A stretch of DNA of 64,000 bases, from positions 26,628,501 through 26,692,500 of the forward strand of contig NC_081412.1 of the NCBI RefSeq assembly GCF_030272615.1, written 5' to 3'. The translations under genes were made by a program, and so were the position numbers. Every line of letters starts with the position of its first letter. Within the stretch, counting starts at the first letter, position 1. Below, piece by piece: positions 23,957 to 35,840 of this stretch. The notes below the pieces were generated by a model, which saw nothing but the letters and a program-made list of their open reading frames with translations, did no database searches and was not told the DNA's origin. The stretch comes from Cryptomeria japonica. Taxonomy: Eukaryota > Streptophyta > Pinopsida > Cupressales > Cupressaceae.

Positions 23957-24382
23957 TTAGAGAGAGAGAAGGTGAGAGAGAGAGAGAGAGAGAGAGAGGA
24001 GGAGAGAGAGAGAGAGAGAGAGGAGGAGGAGAGGGAGAGAGGGAGAGAGAGAGAGAGAGGGAGGGAGAGAGGTAGAGGGAGGAGAGGGAGAGAGGGAGAA
24101 AGAGAGAGAGAGGGGGAGAGATAAAGAGATAGGGAGAGAGGGAGAGAGAGAGAGAGATGAAGAGAGAGAGAGGGGAGGAGGAGAGGGAGAGAGGGAGAGA
24201 GAGGAGGAGAGGGAGAGAGGGAGAGAGAGAGAGAGAAGGAAGGAGAGAGAGAGAGAGAGGGAGGGAGAGAGAGAAAGAGGGAGGGAGAGAGAGAGAAAGA
24301 GAAGGAAGGAGAGGGAGAGAGAGAGAGAGAAAGAGGGAGGGAGAGAGAGAAAGAGAAGGAAGGAGAGGGAGAGAGAGAGAGA
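23957..24382. repeat. Long (GA)n/GGA purine tract, left arm of fold-back
   Basis: About 425 bases of almost pure purine (GAGAGA, GGGAGAGA, GGAGGA). It is mirrored by the CT tract at 27218-27527, so the two can pair. Ser/Leu/Pro- or Arg/Glu-rich frames across it are repeat artefacts. Confidence 0.95.
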
Positions 24383-27210
24383 CCATATGACCCCTGATGA
24401 CACAATTTGGTGTCCTAAGGGGTCCTATGGTGTTGTTAGGGGTCATATGGTGTCTTGGGACACCATAGGACCCCTTAAGACACCAAATCATGTCGTTAGG
24501 GGTCATATTGTGTCTTACGACCCATAACTATGACCCCTAATGATAGTTATGTGATATGGTGTCCCATGAACCCTTATGACCTCTCAGGACACCATATGAC
24601 CCCTAATGACACCATATTGGGTCGCTTTGGGTCATATTGTGTCCTAAGGGGTCATATTGTGGTCTATGACCCCTTAGGACACCATATGACCCCTAACGAC
24701 ATGATTTGGTGTCTTAAGGGGTCCTATGGTGTCGTTAGGGGTCATATGGTGTCTGTAGGGGTCATATGGTGTCTTGGGACACCATAGGATCCCTTAGGAC
24801 ACAATATGACCCCTTAGGACACAATATGACCCAAAGCAACCCAATATAGTGTCATTAGGGGTCATATGGTGTCCTAATAGGTCATAAGGGTTCATGGGAC
24901 ACCATATGACCCCTATGGACACCATAGGACCCCTAACGACACCATCAGACCCCTTAAGACACCAAATCATGTCGTTAAGGGTCATATTGTGTCCTACAAC
25001 CCTGTAAGACACAATATGACCCCTAATGTTATGATTTGGTGTCTTAAGGGGTCTTATGGTGTTGTTAGGGGTCATATGGTGTCTTGTGACACCATAAGAC
25101 CCCTTAAGACACTAATTTGTGTCGTTAGGGGTCATATTGTGTCTTATGAGCCCGTAAGACACAATATGACCCCTAACGACATGATTTGGTGTCTTAAGGG
25201 GTCCTATGGTGTCATATGGTGTCCCATGAACCCTTATGACCTCTTAGGACACCATATGACCCCTAGTGACACCATATTGGGTCGCTTTGGGTCATATTGT
25301 GTCCTAAGGGGTCATATTGTGTCTTAAGGGGTCCTATGGTGTCCTAAGACACCATATGACCCCTAACGACACCATATCATGTCGTTAGAGGTCATATTGT
25401 GTCCTACGACCCCCTAAGATGCAATATGACCCCTAATGACATGATTTGGTGTTTTAAGGGGTCCTATGGTGTTGTTATGGATCATATGTTGTCTTGTGAC
25501 ACCATAGGAGCCCTTAAGACACCAAATCATGTCATTAGGGGTCATATTTACACCATAGGACCCCTTAAGACACAATATGACCCCTTAGGACACAATATGA
25601 CCCAAAGTGACCCAATATGGTGTCATTAGGGGTCATATGGTGTCCTAAGAGGTCATAAGGGTTCATGGGACACCATATGACCCCTAACGACACCATTGGA
25701 CCCCTTAAGACACCAAATCATGTTGTTAGGGGTCATATTGTGTCCTACGACCCTGTAAGGCACAATCTGACCACTAATGTTATGATTTGGTGTCTTAAGG
25801 GGTCCTATGGTGTCGTTAAGGGTCATATGGTGTCTTGTGACACCATAAGACCCCTTAAGACACCAAATTGTGTCATTAGGGGTCATATTGTGTCCTATGA
25901 CCCCGTAAGACACAATATGACCCCTAACGACATGATTTGGTGTCTTAAGGCCTTAAGACACCAAATTGTGTCATTAGGGGTCATATCATGTCCTACGACC
26001 CCATAAGACACAATATGACCCCTAACGACATGATTTGGTGTCTTAAGGGGTACTATGGTGTCATATGGTGTCTCATGAACCCTTATGACCTCTTAGGACA
26101 CCATATGACTCCTAGTGATACCATATTGGGTCACTTTGGGTCATATTGTATCCTAAGGGGTCATATTGTGTCTTAAGGGGTCCTATGGTGTCCCAAGACA
26201 CCATATGACCCCTATGTACACCATATGACCCCTAAGGACACCAAATCATGTCGTTAGGGGTCATATTGTGTCCTATGACCCCGTAAGACACAATATGACC
26301 CCTAATGACATGATTTAGTGTCTTAAGGGGTTTTATGGTGTCGTTAGGGGTCATATGGTGTCTTGTGACACCATATGACCCCTTAAGGCACCAAATCATG
26401 TCGTTAGGGGTCATATTTACACCATAGGACCCCGTAAGACACAATATGACCCCTAATGTTATGATTTGGTGTCTTAAGGGATCCTATGGTGTTGTTAGGG
26501 GTCATATGGTGTCCATAGGGGTCATATGGTGTCTTGGGACACCAAAGGACCCCTTAAGACACAATATGACCTATTAGGACACAATATGACCCAAAGAGAC
26601 CCAATATGGTGTCATTAGGGGTCATATGGTGTCCTAAGAGGTCATAAGGGTTCATGGGACACCATATGACCCCTAACAACACCATCGGACCCCTTAAGAC
26701 ACCAAATCATGTTGTTAGGGGTCATATTGTGTCCTACAACCCCGTAAGACGCAATATGACCCCTAATGACATGATTTGATGTCTTAAGGGGTTATATGGT
26801 GTCATTAGGGGTCATATGGTCTCCATAGGGGTCATATGGTGTCTTGGGACACCATAGGAGCCCTTAAGACACAATATGACCCCTTATGACACAATATGAC
26901 CCAAAGCGACCCAATATGGTGTCATTAAGGGTCATATGGTGTCCTAAGAGGTCATAAGGTTTCATGGGACACCATATGACCCCTATGGACACCATATGAC
27001 CCCTAACAACACCATTAGACCCCTTAAGACACCAAATCATGTCATTAGGGGTCATATTGTGTCTTACGACCCCGTAAGACACAATATGACCCCTAATGAC
27101 ATGATTTGGTGTCTTAAGGGGTTTGATGGTATCACAAGACACCGTATGACCCCTAACGACACCATAGGACCCCTTAAGACACCAAATCATAACATCAGGG
27201 GTCATATTGT
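24383..27210. repeat. Strand-symmetric satellite of about 20-bp modules
   Basis: 2.8 kb made of short modules around GGGGTCATATGGTGTCNTAA and its reverse complement, irregularly alternating in orientation. Variants include GGTCATATTGTGTCCTA, GGTCCTATGGTGTC and ATGATTTGGTGTCTTAAG. Both strands therefore carry the same words, and long stretches can pair with their neighbours, for example 24400-24530 within itself. Higher-order blocks of several hundred bases recur, such as GGGTTCATGGGACACCATA at about 24890, 25660 and 26650. The short open frames across it, rich in MTPNDMIWCLKGSYG words, are produced by the repeat in both strands. Confidence 0.95.
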
Positions 27211-27217
27211 GTGTGTG

Positions 27218-27347
27218 TCTCTCTCTCCCCCTCTCTCTCTCTCCCTCTCCTTCTCTCTCTCTCCCTCTCTCCCTCTCCTCCTCTCTCTCTCTCCCTCTCC
27301 TTCTCTCTCTCTCTCTCTCTCTCCCTCTCCTCCTCTCTCTTTCTCTT

Positions 27348-27399
<52 letters not shown>

Positions 27400-27430
27400 T
27401 CTCTCTCTCTTTCTCCCTCTCTCCCTCTCC

Positions 27431-27495
<65 letters not shown>

Positions 27496-27527
27496 CCTCT
27501 CTCCCTCTCCTATCCCTCTCTCTCTCT
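27218..27527. repeat. Long (CT)n pyrimidine tract, right arm of fold-back
   Basis: About 310 bases of CT, CCCT and CCTCCT words, the inverse of the purine tract at 23957-24382. Confidence 0.95.
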
Positions 27528-27705
27528 AAAATATGACCAATAAAATCTGATTTAATTGGATATTGGATTTCTGCGATGTGGCAATTTAGTTCATAAATGG
27601 CGGCAACAATTCATAAATGGCAACAACGGGAATTTTTTTTAGGGACCACATATTTTGGTACAAAAATCGGATATCGAATAAAATCCGATATTCGATTTTA
27701 GTACT
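27528..27705. repeat. Inverted copy of the left palindrome block (outer arm of fold-back)
   Basis: Read on the minus strand this matches 23800-23956. Shared words are TTATTGGTCATATTTTAGAG next to the purine tract, GCCACAT, GCCATTTAT, TGTGGTC/TGCGGTC, and GATATCCGATTTTTGTAC. Together the two arms and the purine/pyrimidine tracts enclose the satellite. Confidence 0.85.
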
Positions 27706-27890
27706 AAAAACCAAGAAAAAAAGGGTTTGTGGGCCATTCTGTAGATTCCAATTGCCGACAGTATGGGTCCTATGTTTTTTGTCGAGGATCACGGGGTTTC
27801 AGACAACTAGAGACAAATTTGAGCTTTTGGGAGATTCTTAAAGTGAAAACTTACATTTTCAATCATGAAGGAGCATATGTGTGGAGGGAA

Positions 27891-30794
27891 ATGGGGAGTA
27901 GTAGTCGCCGGAAGTCTAAATGCAAAAGAAAAATTTCAAATGACCAAGTTGAAGTGTATAGAGAAAGAGATAGAGAATGTCATAGGAGGAGAAGACAAGG
28001 TATGTTAAATATTGCTAATGTTACTTCAACTGAAGAGGAAATTGAAATTGAAAATGTGGCACAAGTTATTGAAAATGAAAATGTAAATTTTGAAAGTGAA
28101 AATATTGAAAATTTTGAAAATGTTGAAAGTGATAATGAAAATGCTCAACATGTGGAAAATTTTGACATAGGAGGTGAAAATGTGGAAAACTTTAACATTG
28201 AAGGTGGAATTGCCTCACTAAGTGAACCATATGTAACACCTAATTACTTGAGAAATTAAGACCCTCTCATGGATGAAAGACAAATTCCAAATCCAAGACC
28301 TTCAAGAACCCCAAAATGGTTATTTGAAATCGATGAGAACATTATTGTGAATCTTGAAGGCAAGAGGTCAACAAGAACCATTTGGTTGTGGGCTACATAA
28401 CTTTTCAACCAAAATTTTAGCAATAAGACATTGACCGAGCAATGCCAACTCTTTGTTTAATTGCTAAAGATGATAAAGATGAGACCATTGCTAAACAAAT
28501 TGAAGATTCGTATGAACAAGAAGACGGAGAGAAATTCTATTATTGCAAAAAATGTATTTGACGCTCTCAATTCTATTGGAAAGAATACCAAAGAAAGAGA
28601 TAAGAGATCCGCTCGAAGAGTGATTACAACCTCCTTAGTAAGCCATCAATTGAGGAAGGCTCGTCAAATGAGACAAACTTGTGTTGATTTTAACATAAAG
28701 CATAAATCTTTGGATAGAGCACTTGCACGAAGACAAAGACTTGACAATCCACTTCAACAAGATACATGGGCATTTGGTGGGAGGCTTCCACGTGTTGATA
28801 GAAATTTGACTAACAATGTGAAGGAAGAGATTCAACAATTTTGGCACTCTAATTATATAGTCTCACCCAATGTAAAGGACGTTTTGAAATTAAGAATCAG
28901 CAACCAAGACCGCACATCGCATCCCAAACATTTCTTGGAATTAAGCCAAACAATGTTGTACAAAAAATTTTGTGAATTACATCCAACTTTGCAAATATCA
29001 CAAAGGGCCTTTGAATCTTTGAAACCATTTTATTGTGTTCCTTTTAAGATTCGCAATACCTGTTGTTGCAAGTACCATGTGGAGTTTTCAATGTACCATG
29101 AACTTTTATGTCATATTCGTTCTACAATGCATACTAATGAGATGTTGTAGGAGTGTGGTGCAATGCTATTTCTGAGATCATCAAGAGACTTGCAAGATCT
29201 ATTTTTATGCCCTAGAGATGATGGCTGTTATTTCTATAGAAATTATTGTTTGAATGAGAAGTGCTCAGAATGCGGTGGGTTATCAAAGTTTGTTTCATGT
29301 TTTCATGAGGGCAGTAAACACAAGTTTGGAAATAATTATGTTGAGAAAAAAAGATATGAGACAGTGAAATATAATTTGAAGAGTGGAGGTGAAGGTTCTA
29401 GATGCGAATTAGTCTCAAGAGAAGTGAGTATTGCTGATTTTATTTTGGATTTTAAGGAAAATCTTTTCTACAAGTATGCAAGGTACACCCATAGGTCTCA
29501 GTAGTTGGATCAATAGTTCAAGATGTGTAAGAACTCTTTCCCGATTGGCACTATTGTATCGGTGGTTGATTTTGCAAAGAACTATACATTGCAACCACAA
29601 AATGAGGTACAGTCTCAATACTACAATTCAGTCCAGATTGCTATTTTTGTTCACATTACATATAGACATGCTCCCGATAGTACAAAAGAGGACAGGAAGA
29701 TAATCAGGGAGTATCATTTTTATATGAGCGATGATAGATCACACTCCTCCGAGTATGTGCAACATTCTTTCAAGAATTTTTTTGAGTTCTTGCATGAGAA
29801 AGATATTGCAATTGACCGACATATAATATGGTCAGATAACTGTATGATTCAATTCAAGAGTGCCCATATGTTTTATTGGTTGAGTAGAATGCATGTGGAG
29901 AGGTGTATACCTCATATTTGGTGTTTTTTTAAGGTAGGGCATGGGAAGGGAGAGCATGATGGAGTAGGTGCATATTTGAAGAGAGCTCTAGTTAAGGAGC
30001 AATTGAGGATTTTAGGTGCAAATTTCTCTAATGCACATTCTATTGTTGATTGGTGTAGTTCAGCATTGTCACATGGAGGTACTCTTGATTCAACAGTGAG
30101 TAGATTCTTTTGGTTGGTTGAGGAGGGAACAGTGGGAGATAGATTGGATTGTTGAACAATTAAAGATTCTTCAAAGATGCATTCATTTCTCAGCTTAGAT
30201 GCAAGTACATGGACCATTTGGACACAAGCGTTGGCTTGTTTTTGTCAAAGTTGTCTTCGGTGTGATTGGGATCAGTGCGAGTCAAGTGAGTGGATTGATA
30301 CGTGGGTTCCCCACTATCTAACTCCTTTATCTCAAACAATATCCTTTTCAAACGATGACATGCAAAGTTCACTTGAGTATGATCGTCTATCAGATCTTGT
30401 ACAACTAGGACATGTTTTTGCAGTTGTTGCTCCACAAGGGAATGAAGAGAGATCAGAATATTGGTTGGCATGACGTGTACAAGGAAAACACAAGCTAACA
30501 CAACCAGTGACAGATGATGATGGGTTCACATATCCTACAGGTTCAGTTGTTGTTGTGGAAACTTGGTTGCGAACATACATGATTAGAAAGAATGGCATAC
30601 CTGCATTTGAAGACTATGAGAGACACAAAACCATTATAATGTATTCTCACCTTATTATAGCTACAAATGTCAAGTTGTTGAAGCATCAAGCAAAACCGAA
30701 GACCAAAGAGCTATGGACAGTGACTACTGCTGATCATGAAGCAATACTGGATACTCTTAAACAAATAGATGACCCTTCAGGAACACCTGAGTAG
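27891..30794 (+). pseudogene. DDE transposase of element A, about 967 codons, eight in-frame stops
   Basis: The presumed start is ATG 27891 (MGSSSRRKSKCKRK). Basic and acidic Asn/Glu-rich N-terminus (to about 28250). Central region with the Cys pattern CCCKYH (about 29065), then CLNEKCSECGG (29250). Catalytic core: VVDFAKNY with Asp at 29568, IWSDNCMIQFK with Asp at 29835, GHGKGEHDGVGAYLKR with Glu at 29952 or Asp at 29958. A C-terminal Cys cluster ACFCQSCLRC (30235) and an EYWLA-containing tail follow. The ORF is broken by stops at 28257, 28398, 28458, 29148, 29502, 29514, 30153 and 30471, yet the same frame holds almost throughout; 28430-28545 may shift temporarily. The core pattern (D-F-x-x-N-Y; S-D-x-x-x-x-Q-[FY]-K; G-H-G-K-G-x-x-D-G-[VI]-G-x-x-[KR]-R) resembles multicopy uncharacterised transposase-like proteins of animals. 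It would cut and rejoin the element termini. Confidence 0.8.
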
Positions 30795-32050
30795 TAGGTC
30801 TTTAATGGTGCCTTATTTTTTTACCCTGCATTTCATTTCAAAAAATGATCATTAAACCTTAATGTTCAAGTTTTTTATGTGTATATTAAGGATGTGTTCA
30901 AAATGCAGGTCTATTGATGAACATTTTTTTTGGGCAACATAGTTTTTTCATGCACATAGAGAGTACACTTGATATAATTGGAAGGGACGTATTTTTGCAA
31001 CACCACTTATGTTCATCCATGCAATTTATGTGTAGACTAACAATTCTTAAAAATATAGGTTCATGCTAGCTCATTCGTCATTGACAAGGCCCTCTCTTGG
31101 TGATGGTACATATTCCTTTGTGCATTAATGAGATTAAATTGTGGGTCTTGTTGTCTTTATTATCATGAAGATGGTTCAAATGCATTTGGGTAGGACAGAT
31201 CTGCAGTGGATCAAATTGTCATGATAGACGATCTATTGAATCAAACATTTGACATTGACTAGTCAAGGTGGTCATCAAACTTTCACTCAGGTAACCTTGT
31301 CTATTTTTATTCATTAATGGTTTACAAACTAAAGTCAATTAGATTTTGGCAATTAAATAACATTCTTTCATTTTCAGATGCTAACATCAAATGCACCTAA
31401 TATTCTCTCCACAATGGAGCATGGTGTTCTCTAGTAGTAGCATCTTTGATGCTTTTGACAGTAGTATGAGTCAGATTAGTAAATTTCTATTTTGATGCTT
31501 CCCACAGGGCTTTGCAACTTCACATTGTGAGTGTGCCCCTATTACAAATGAATTGTACTTTAATCGACATAGATGGTCTATGATGGCTTTTTTGTAAGAC
31601 TATATGGTTTTATTACATATATTGTACTTTAATTGACATATAACAATATCCAAGTGGTGGTTGGCATGAGCTTGAATATGGTAAGTTGTATGCATCTTGA
31701 AGTTGAGTATGATATGTTGTATACATCTTGAAGTTGAACTTTGATTAGACTTTGTTAGCATTTGATGAATCATAAATGTCATTTCATTATTAATCGTGTG
31801 AGTGTGAGGTGTAGGAATAATAACTAATTGAGAACATCAATTCAAATCCATAATATAGAGGATACTAATTTATTTATTGCAGTTTAGTGTAGAACTTATT
31901 TATTTTTTCTAATAATGAAATAGGTACAACTGTATTGAGATAAAATGAAGCTTTTCTCTCATATGAAGATGTCACATTAGCAAATTGGTCTATATTATAA
32001 TACACAAGACGTAAGTAAAATAAAAAACCCTCTTGTCAAATCCTTCAAAA
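30795..32050. other. Non-coding spacer of element A downstream of the transposase
   Basis: No supported gene. It is homologous in inverted orientation to 55441-56710 of element B, for example CAACATAGT/ATAATTGGAAGGGACGTA near 30960-30990 versus 56500-56540. It is therefore an integral part of the element. Confidence 0.75.
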
Positions 32051-34655
32051 TTCTATGTTAACTTGTGACTCATTACTGTATGCTGGGAGAGGGAAGAGTG
32101 TGTGGCTTCAGGGTACAGTTTTGGATTTGAACCATATTGCATAAATCTCAAGGCTTCAACTTGATTATCATTAAAGGTTTCTGATTGTTTACAAAATATC
32201 CTTTCATATCCCTTCATGGATGTCACATGCATAGGGTATGACCCCAAGCGTTCGATCGAGTGGGGGGGCAAAATAGGAGCATGCATAGGGTAATAATGCC
32301 TAACTAGAGATGTTAGAGCTGACGGTTCATCATCACGATGACCAGAACGAGAAAATGGCCACGCAACAACATTCCATTGAGTGAGACTGATGAATTTTTT
32401 GCCAACCAAAAAATTGCTGCCCTAATAAAACCGTAGGGTAACTTGAAAAACCAAGATAGGCTTTCATAGTGACCCCTCTCATGGCCCTGTAGGTTCAAAC
32501 AGATCATTCGTAGGTGCCATGAATTCTAAGTTAGGGCTCATCAAAGTTTGACAATTTCAAGCACTTAGGGCGCTCAAGGGACGACGTCGGTAGGGTATGG
32601 CCTTGAGCATTCGATTGAGTGCGGGGGCAAAATAGGAGCATGCATAGGGTAATAATGCCTAACTTGACATGTCGGAGCTGACAGTTCATCATCACAATGA
32701 GCAGAATGAGAAATCGGCCACGCGACAACATTCCATTGAGTGAGACTGATGATTTTTTTGCCAACCAAAAAATTGCTACCCTAATAAAACCCTAGGGCAA
32801 CTTGAAAAACTGAGATAGGCTTTCATAGGGACCCCTCTCGTGGCCCCATAGGTTCAAATGGATCATTCGTAGGTGCCACGAATTCTTAGTTAGGGCCCAT
32901 CAAAGTTTGACAATTTCGAGCACTTAGGGTGCTCAAGGGATGATGCCGGTAGTGTATGACCCCGAGCATTCGATTGAGTGGGGGGGCAAAATAGGAGCAT
33001 GCATAGGGTAATAATGCCTAACTAGACATGTCGGAGCTAATGGTTCATCATCACGATGAGAAAAATGAGAAATCGACCATGCGACAACATTCCATTGAGT
33101 GAGACTGACGATTTTTTTGCCAACCGAGAAATTTCTGCCTTAATAAAACCATAGGGAAACTTGAGAAACCGAGATAGGCTTTCATAGGGACCCCTCTCGT
33201 GGCCCTGTAGGTTCAAACGGATCATTCACAGGTGCCAAAAATTCTAAGTTAGGGCCCGTCAAAGTTTGATAATTTTGAGCACTTAGGGCGCTCAAGGGAC
33301 GATGCCGATAGGGTATGACCTTGAGCATTCGATCAAGTGGAGGGGAAACATAGGAGCTTGTGTAGGGTAATAATTCCTAACTGGACATGTCAGAGCTGAC
33401 GGTTTGTCATCATAACGAGCAGAACGAGAAATCGGCCACACGACAACATTCCATTGAGTGAGACTGATGATTTTTTCGCCAACCGACAAATTGCTTCCCT
33501 AATAAAACCATAGGACAACTTGAAAAAATGAGATAGGCTTTCGTAGGGACCCCTCTCATGGCCTTGTAGGTTTAAGCAGATTGTTCGCAGGTGCCACGAA
33601 TTCTGAGTTAGGGCTCGTTAAAGTTTGACAATTTCGAGCTTTAGGGCGCTCAAGGGACGACGCCAGTAGGGTATGACCCCGAGCGTTCGATCAAGTGGGG
33701 GGGCAAAATAGGAGCTTGCATAGAGTAATAATGCCTAACTAGACATGTCAGAGCCAACGATTCATCATCGCAACGAGCAGAACGAGAAATCGGCCATGCG
33801 ACAACATTCCATTGAGTGAGACTGATGATTTTTTTGCCAACTAAAAAATTGCTGCCCTAATAAAACCGTAGGGAAACTTGAAAAACCAAGATAGGATTTC
33901 GTAGGGACCCCTCTCGTGGCCCCGTAGGTTCAAACAGATCATTTGTAGGTGCCACAAATTCTGAGTTAGGGCTTGTCAAAGTTTGACAATTTTGAGCACT
34001 TAGGGTGCTCAAGGGACGACGTCGGTAGGGTATGACCTCGAGCGTTCGATCGAGTGGGGGGGGGGGAAATAGGAGCATGCGTAGGGTAATAATGCCTAAC
34101 TGGACATGTTGGAGCTGATGGTTCATCATCGCGACGAGCAGAATGAGAAATCGACCACGCAACAACATTCCATTGAGTGAGACTGACGATTTTTTTGCCA
34201 ACCAAAAAATTGCTGCCCTAATAAAATCGTAGGGAAACTTGAAAAATCGAGATAGGCTTTTGTAGGGACCCCTCTCATGGCACTGTAGGTTTAAACGGAA
34301 CGTTCGTAGGTGCCACAGATTCTGAGTTAGGGCCCATCAAAGTTTGACAATTTTGAGCACTTAGGGCGCTTAAGGGACGACGTTGGTAGGGTATGACGAC
34401 GTTGGTAGGGTATGACCCCGAGCATTCGATCGAGATGGGGGGGGGAAATAGGAGCATGCGTAGGGTAATAATGCCTAACTGGACATGTCAGAGCCGACGA
34501 TTTGTCATCATGATGAGCAAAACGAGAAATCAGCCACGTGACAACATTCCATTGAGTGAGACTAACGATTTTTTTGCCAACCGAAAAATTGCTGCCCTAA
34601 TAAAACTCTGAGCATTCGACCAAGGTGGGGGGAAAAATAGGACCATGCATAGGGT
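32051..34655. repeat. 358-bp tandem repeat array of element A (about 7 units)
   Basis: The landmark AAATTGCTGCCCTAATAAAA recurs at about 32411, 32769, 33128, 33487, 33846, 34206 and 34588, a period of about 358-360 bases. A 21-base local duplication lies at 34380. Each unit carries GGGACCCCTCTCGTGGCC and CTCAAGGGACGA words. Minus-strand frames in each unit are not conserved as proteins. It lies between the 3' ends of the two convergent element genes, as does its counterpart in element B. Confidence 0.93.
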
Positions 34656-34915
34656 AATAATGAATTGTATCAAGTATTGTTCATTAAATTAATTGTATTG
34701 CATTGTTCATTAAATGAATTGTATTGTTCATGAAATGTATTGTTCATTGAATGAATTGTATTGTATTGTTGATTAAATGAATTGTATTGTTCATTAAATA
34801 AATTGTATTGTATTGTTCACTAAATGAATTATATTGTTCATTATAAAAACAACACTTACGATGAAATGAAATGAAATGAAGTGTATTGTTCATTAAATAG
34901 CCATTATTAACTATT
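34656..34915. repeat. Minisatellite of ATTGTATTGTTCATTAAATGA words
   Basis: About ten imperfect copies of a 15-30-base AT-rich unit. An inverted counterpart lies at 53265-53392 in element B. Confidence 0.9.
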
Positions 34916-35166
34916 GTTAATTATTGGAATGAAGATTAAAGATTTCCATGATAACACCATGTACAGATGGGCAACAATATATATGATCGAATATCAGCTT
35001 CTATATATATAAAAATGTCAAATGATTACAAATGTATGTCCATACACAAATATGGCATAAATGCCAACTAAAACAAAATGTATGTCTAAATACGTGAATG
35101 TATGTCCATATACAAAATATACATGCCAACTAGACATGTAAGCATCCCAAAACTATCTATAACATC

Positions 35167-35840
35167 CTAAGTTGTTGATGGATCATCAAAATCGATCCTC
35201 TTCGCCGCACTGCTTAGCTCTGAAGAATCCTACACAAGAAAAACAAACCACGATTAATATTAGTTATATTATATAATTCACATTCAAAAAGTTAACATAA
35301 AAATGAACTATAATTGAACTATTAATGTTTACCTCATCTCCACGTTTTCTCTTCAGCTTTGCAGGACTCTTGATGTGTGTCTTCAGTAGAGGAGGTATGT
35401 TTTGAATATTTTCATAAACAAACTACATATGTTCAGAAACATGACATTGATACAAGTTAGCATATAATTGTCACTGATAATAACAAATTATATCTACTAA
35501 TCAAAAAATAAAATAAACACACATCTACTTGAGGCATCTCTTCTTCTTCTTCAGGTATACTGGGTGTAGTCATCAAGGATGTGAAGCCAAGGATTCTCTG
35601 TATATATACACAACAAGTATATGAAACTATCAATCTATGTCTAGACATGTATAATCACTATAAGTTATTTAAACTATTCATTCAATCATATTTGCATTCA
35701 ATTACATTTCCCTTGTCTCCAACTGCACTACTAGATCCTAAATCACACTGCTCCGCACTCATTCTGCTTGTGCCCTACAAGAGTAAAATAAGATATACAT
35801 GCAAGTTACTACATAATATAATTAATACTAATATAAATGA
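35167..35840 (-). pseudogene. Second gene of the giant transposon, copy A: exons 3-6 only
   Basis: By comparison with the fuller copy in element B, four exons survive on the minus strand: exon 6 35167-35229 (ends KRIDFDDPSTT, stop), exon 5 35333-35422 (90 bp), exon 4 35529-35595 (acidic, TPSIPEEEEEMPQ), exon 3 35706-35737 (32 bp). All introns here keep GT and AG ends. The sequence is cut at 35840, inside the intron before exon 3, by the truncated LARD LTR; exons 1 and 2 are missing. Function unknown. It converges on the transposase gene across the 358-bp array. Confidence 0.7.

Noticed and set aside
23943-24506. Long open frames (up to 187 codons) rich in Ser/Leu/Pro across the purine tract
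   Set aside because: All frames on one strand are open because the sequence is (CT)n. The products are pure low complexity.
24530-27205. Many frames encoding MTPND/IWCLKGSYG-type proteins on both strands
   Set aside because: They follow the satellite module in either orientation and are not independent genes.
24383-27210. Possible CRISPR-like array
   Set aside because: Modules are variable, alternate in orientation and have no unique spacers, and the context is plant nuclear DNA.
27195-27543. Ser/Leu-rich and Arg/Glu-rich frames across the pyrimidine tract
   Set aside because: Same artefact of (CT)n/(GA)n sequence.
32053-34457. Repeated frames of 60-118 codons in each 358-bp unit
   Set aside because: Frames shift and break between units and between elements A and B. 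No sign of protein conservation.
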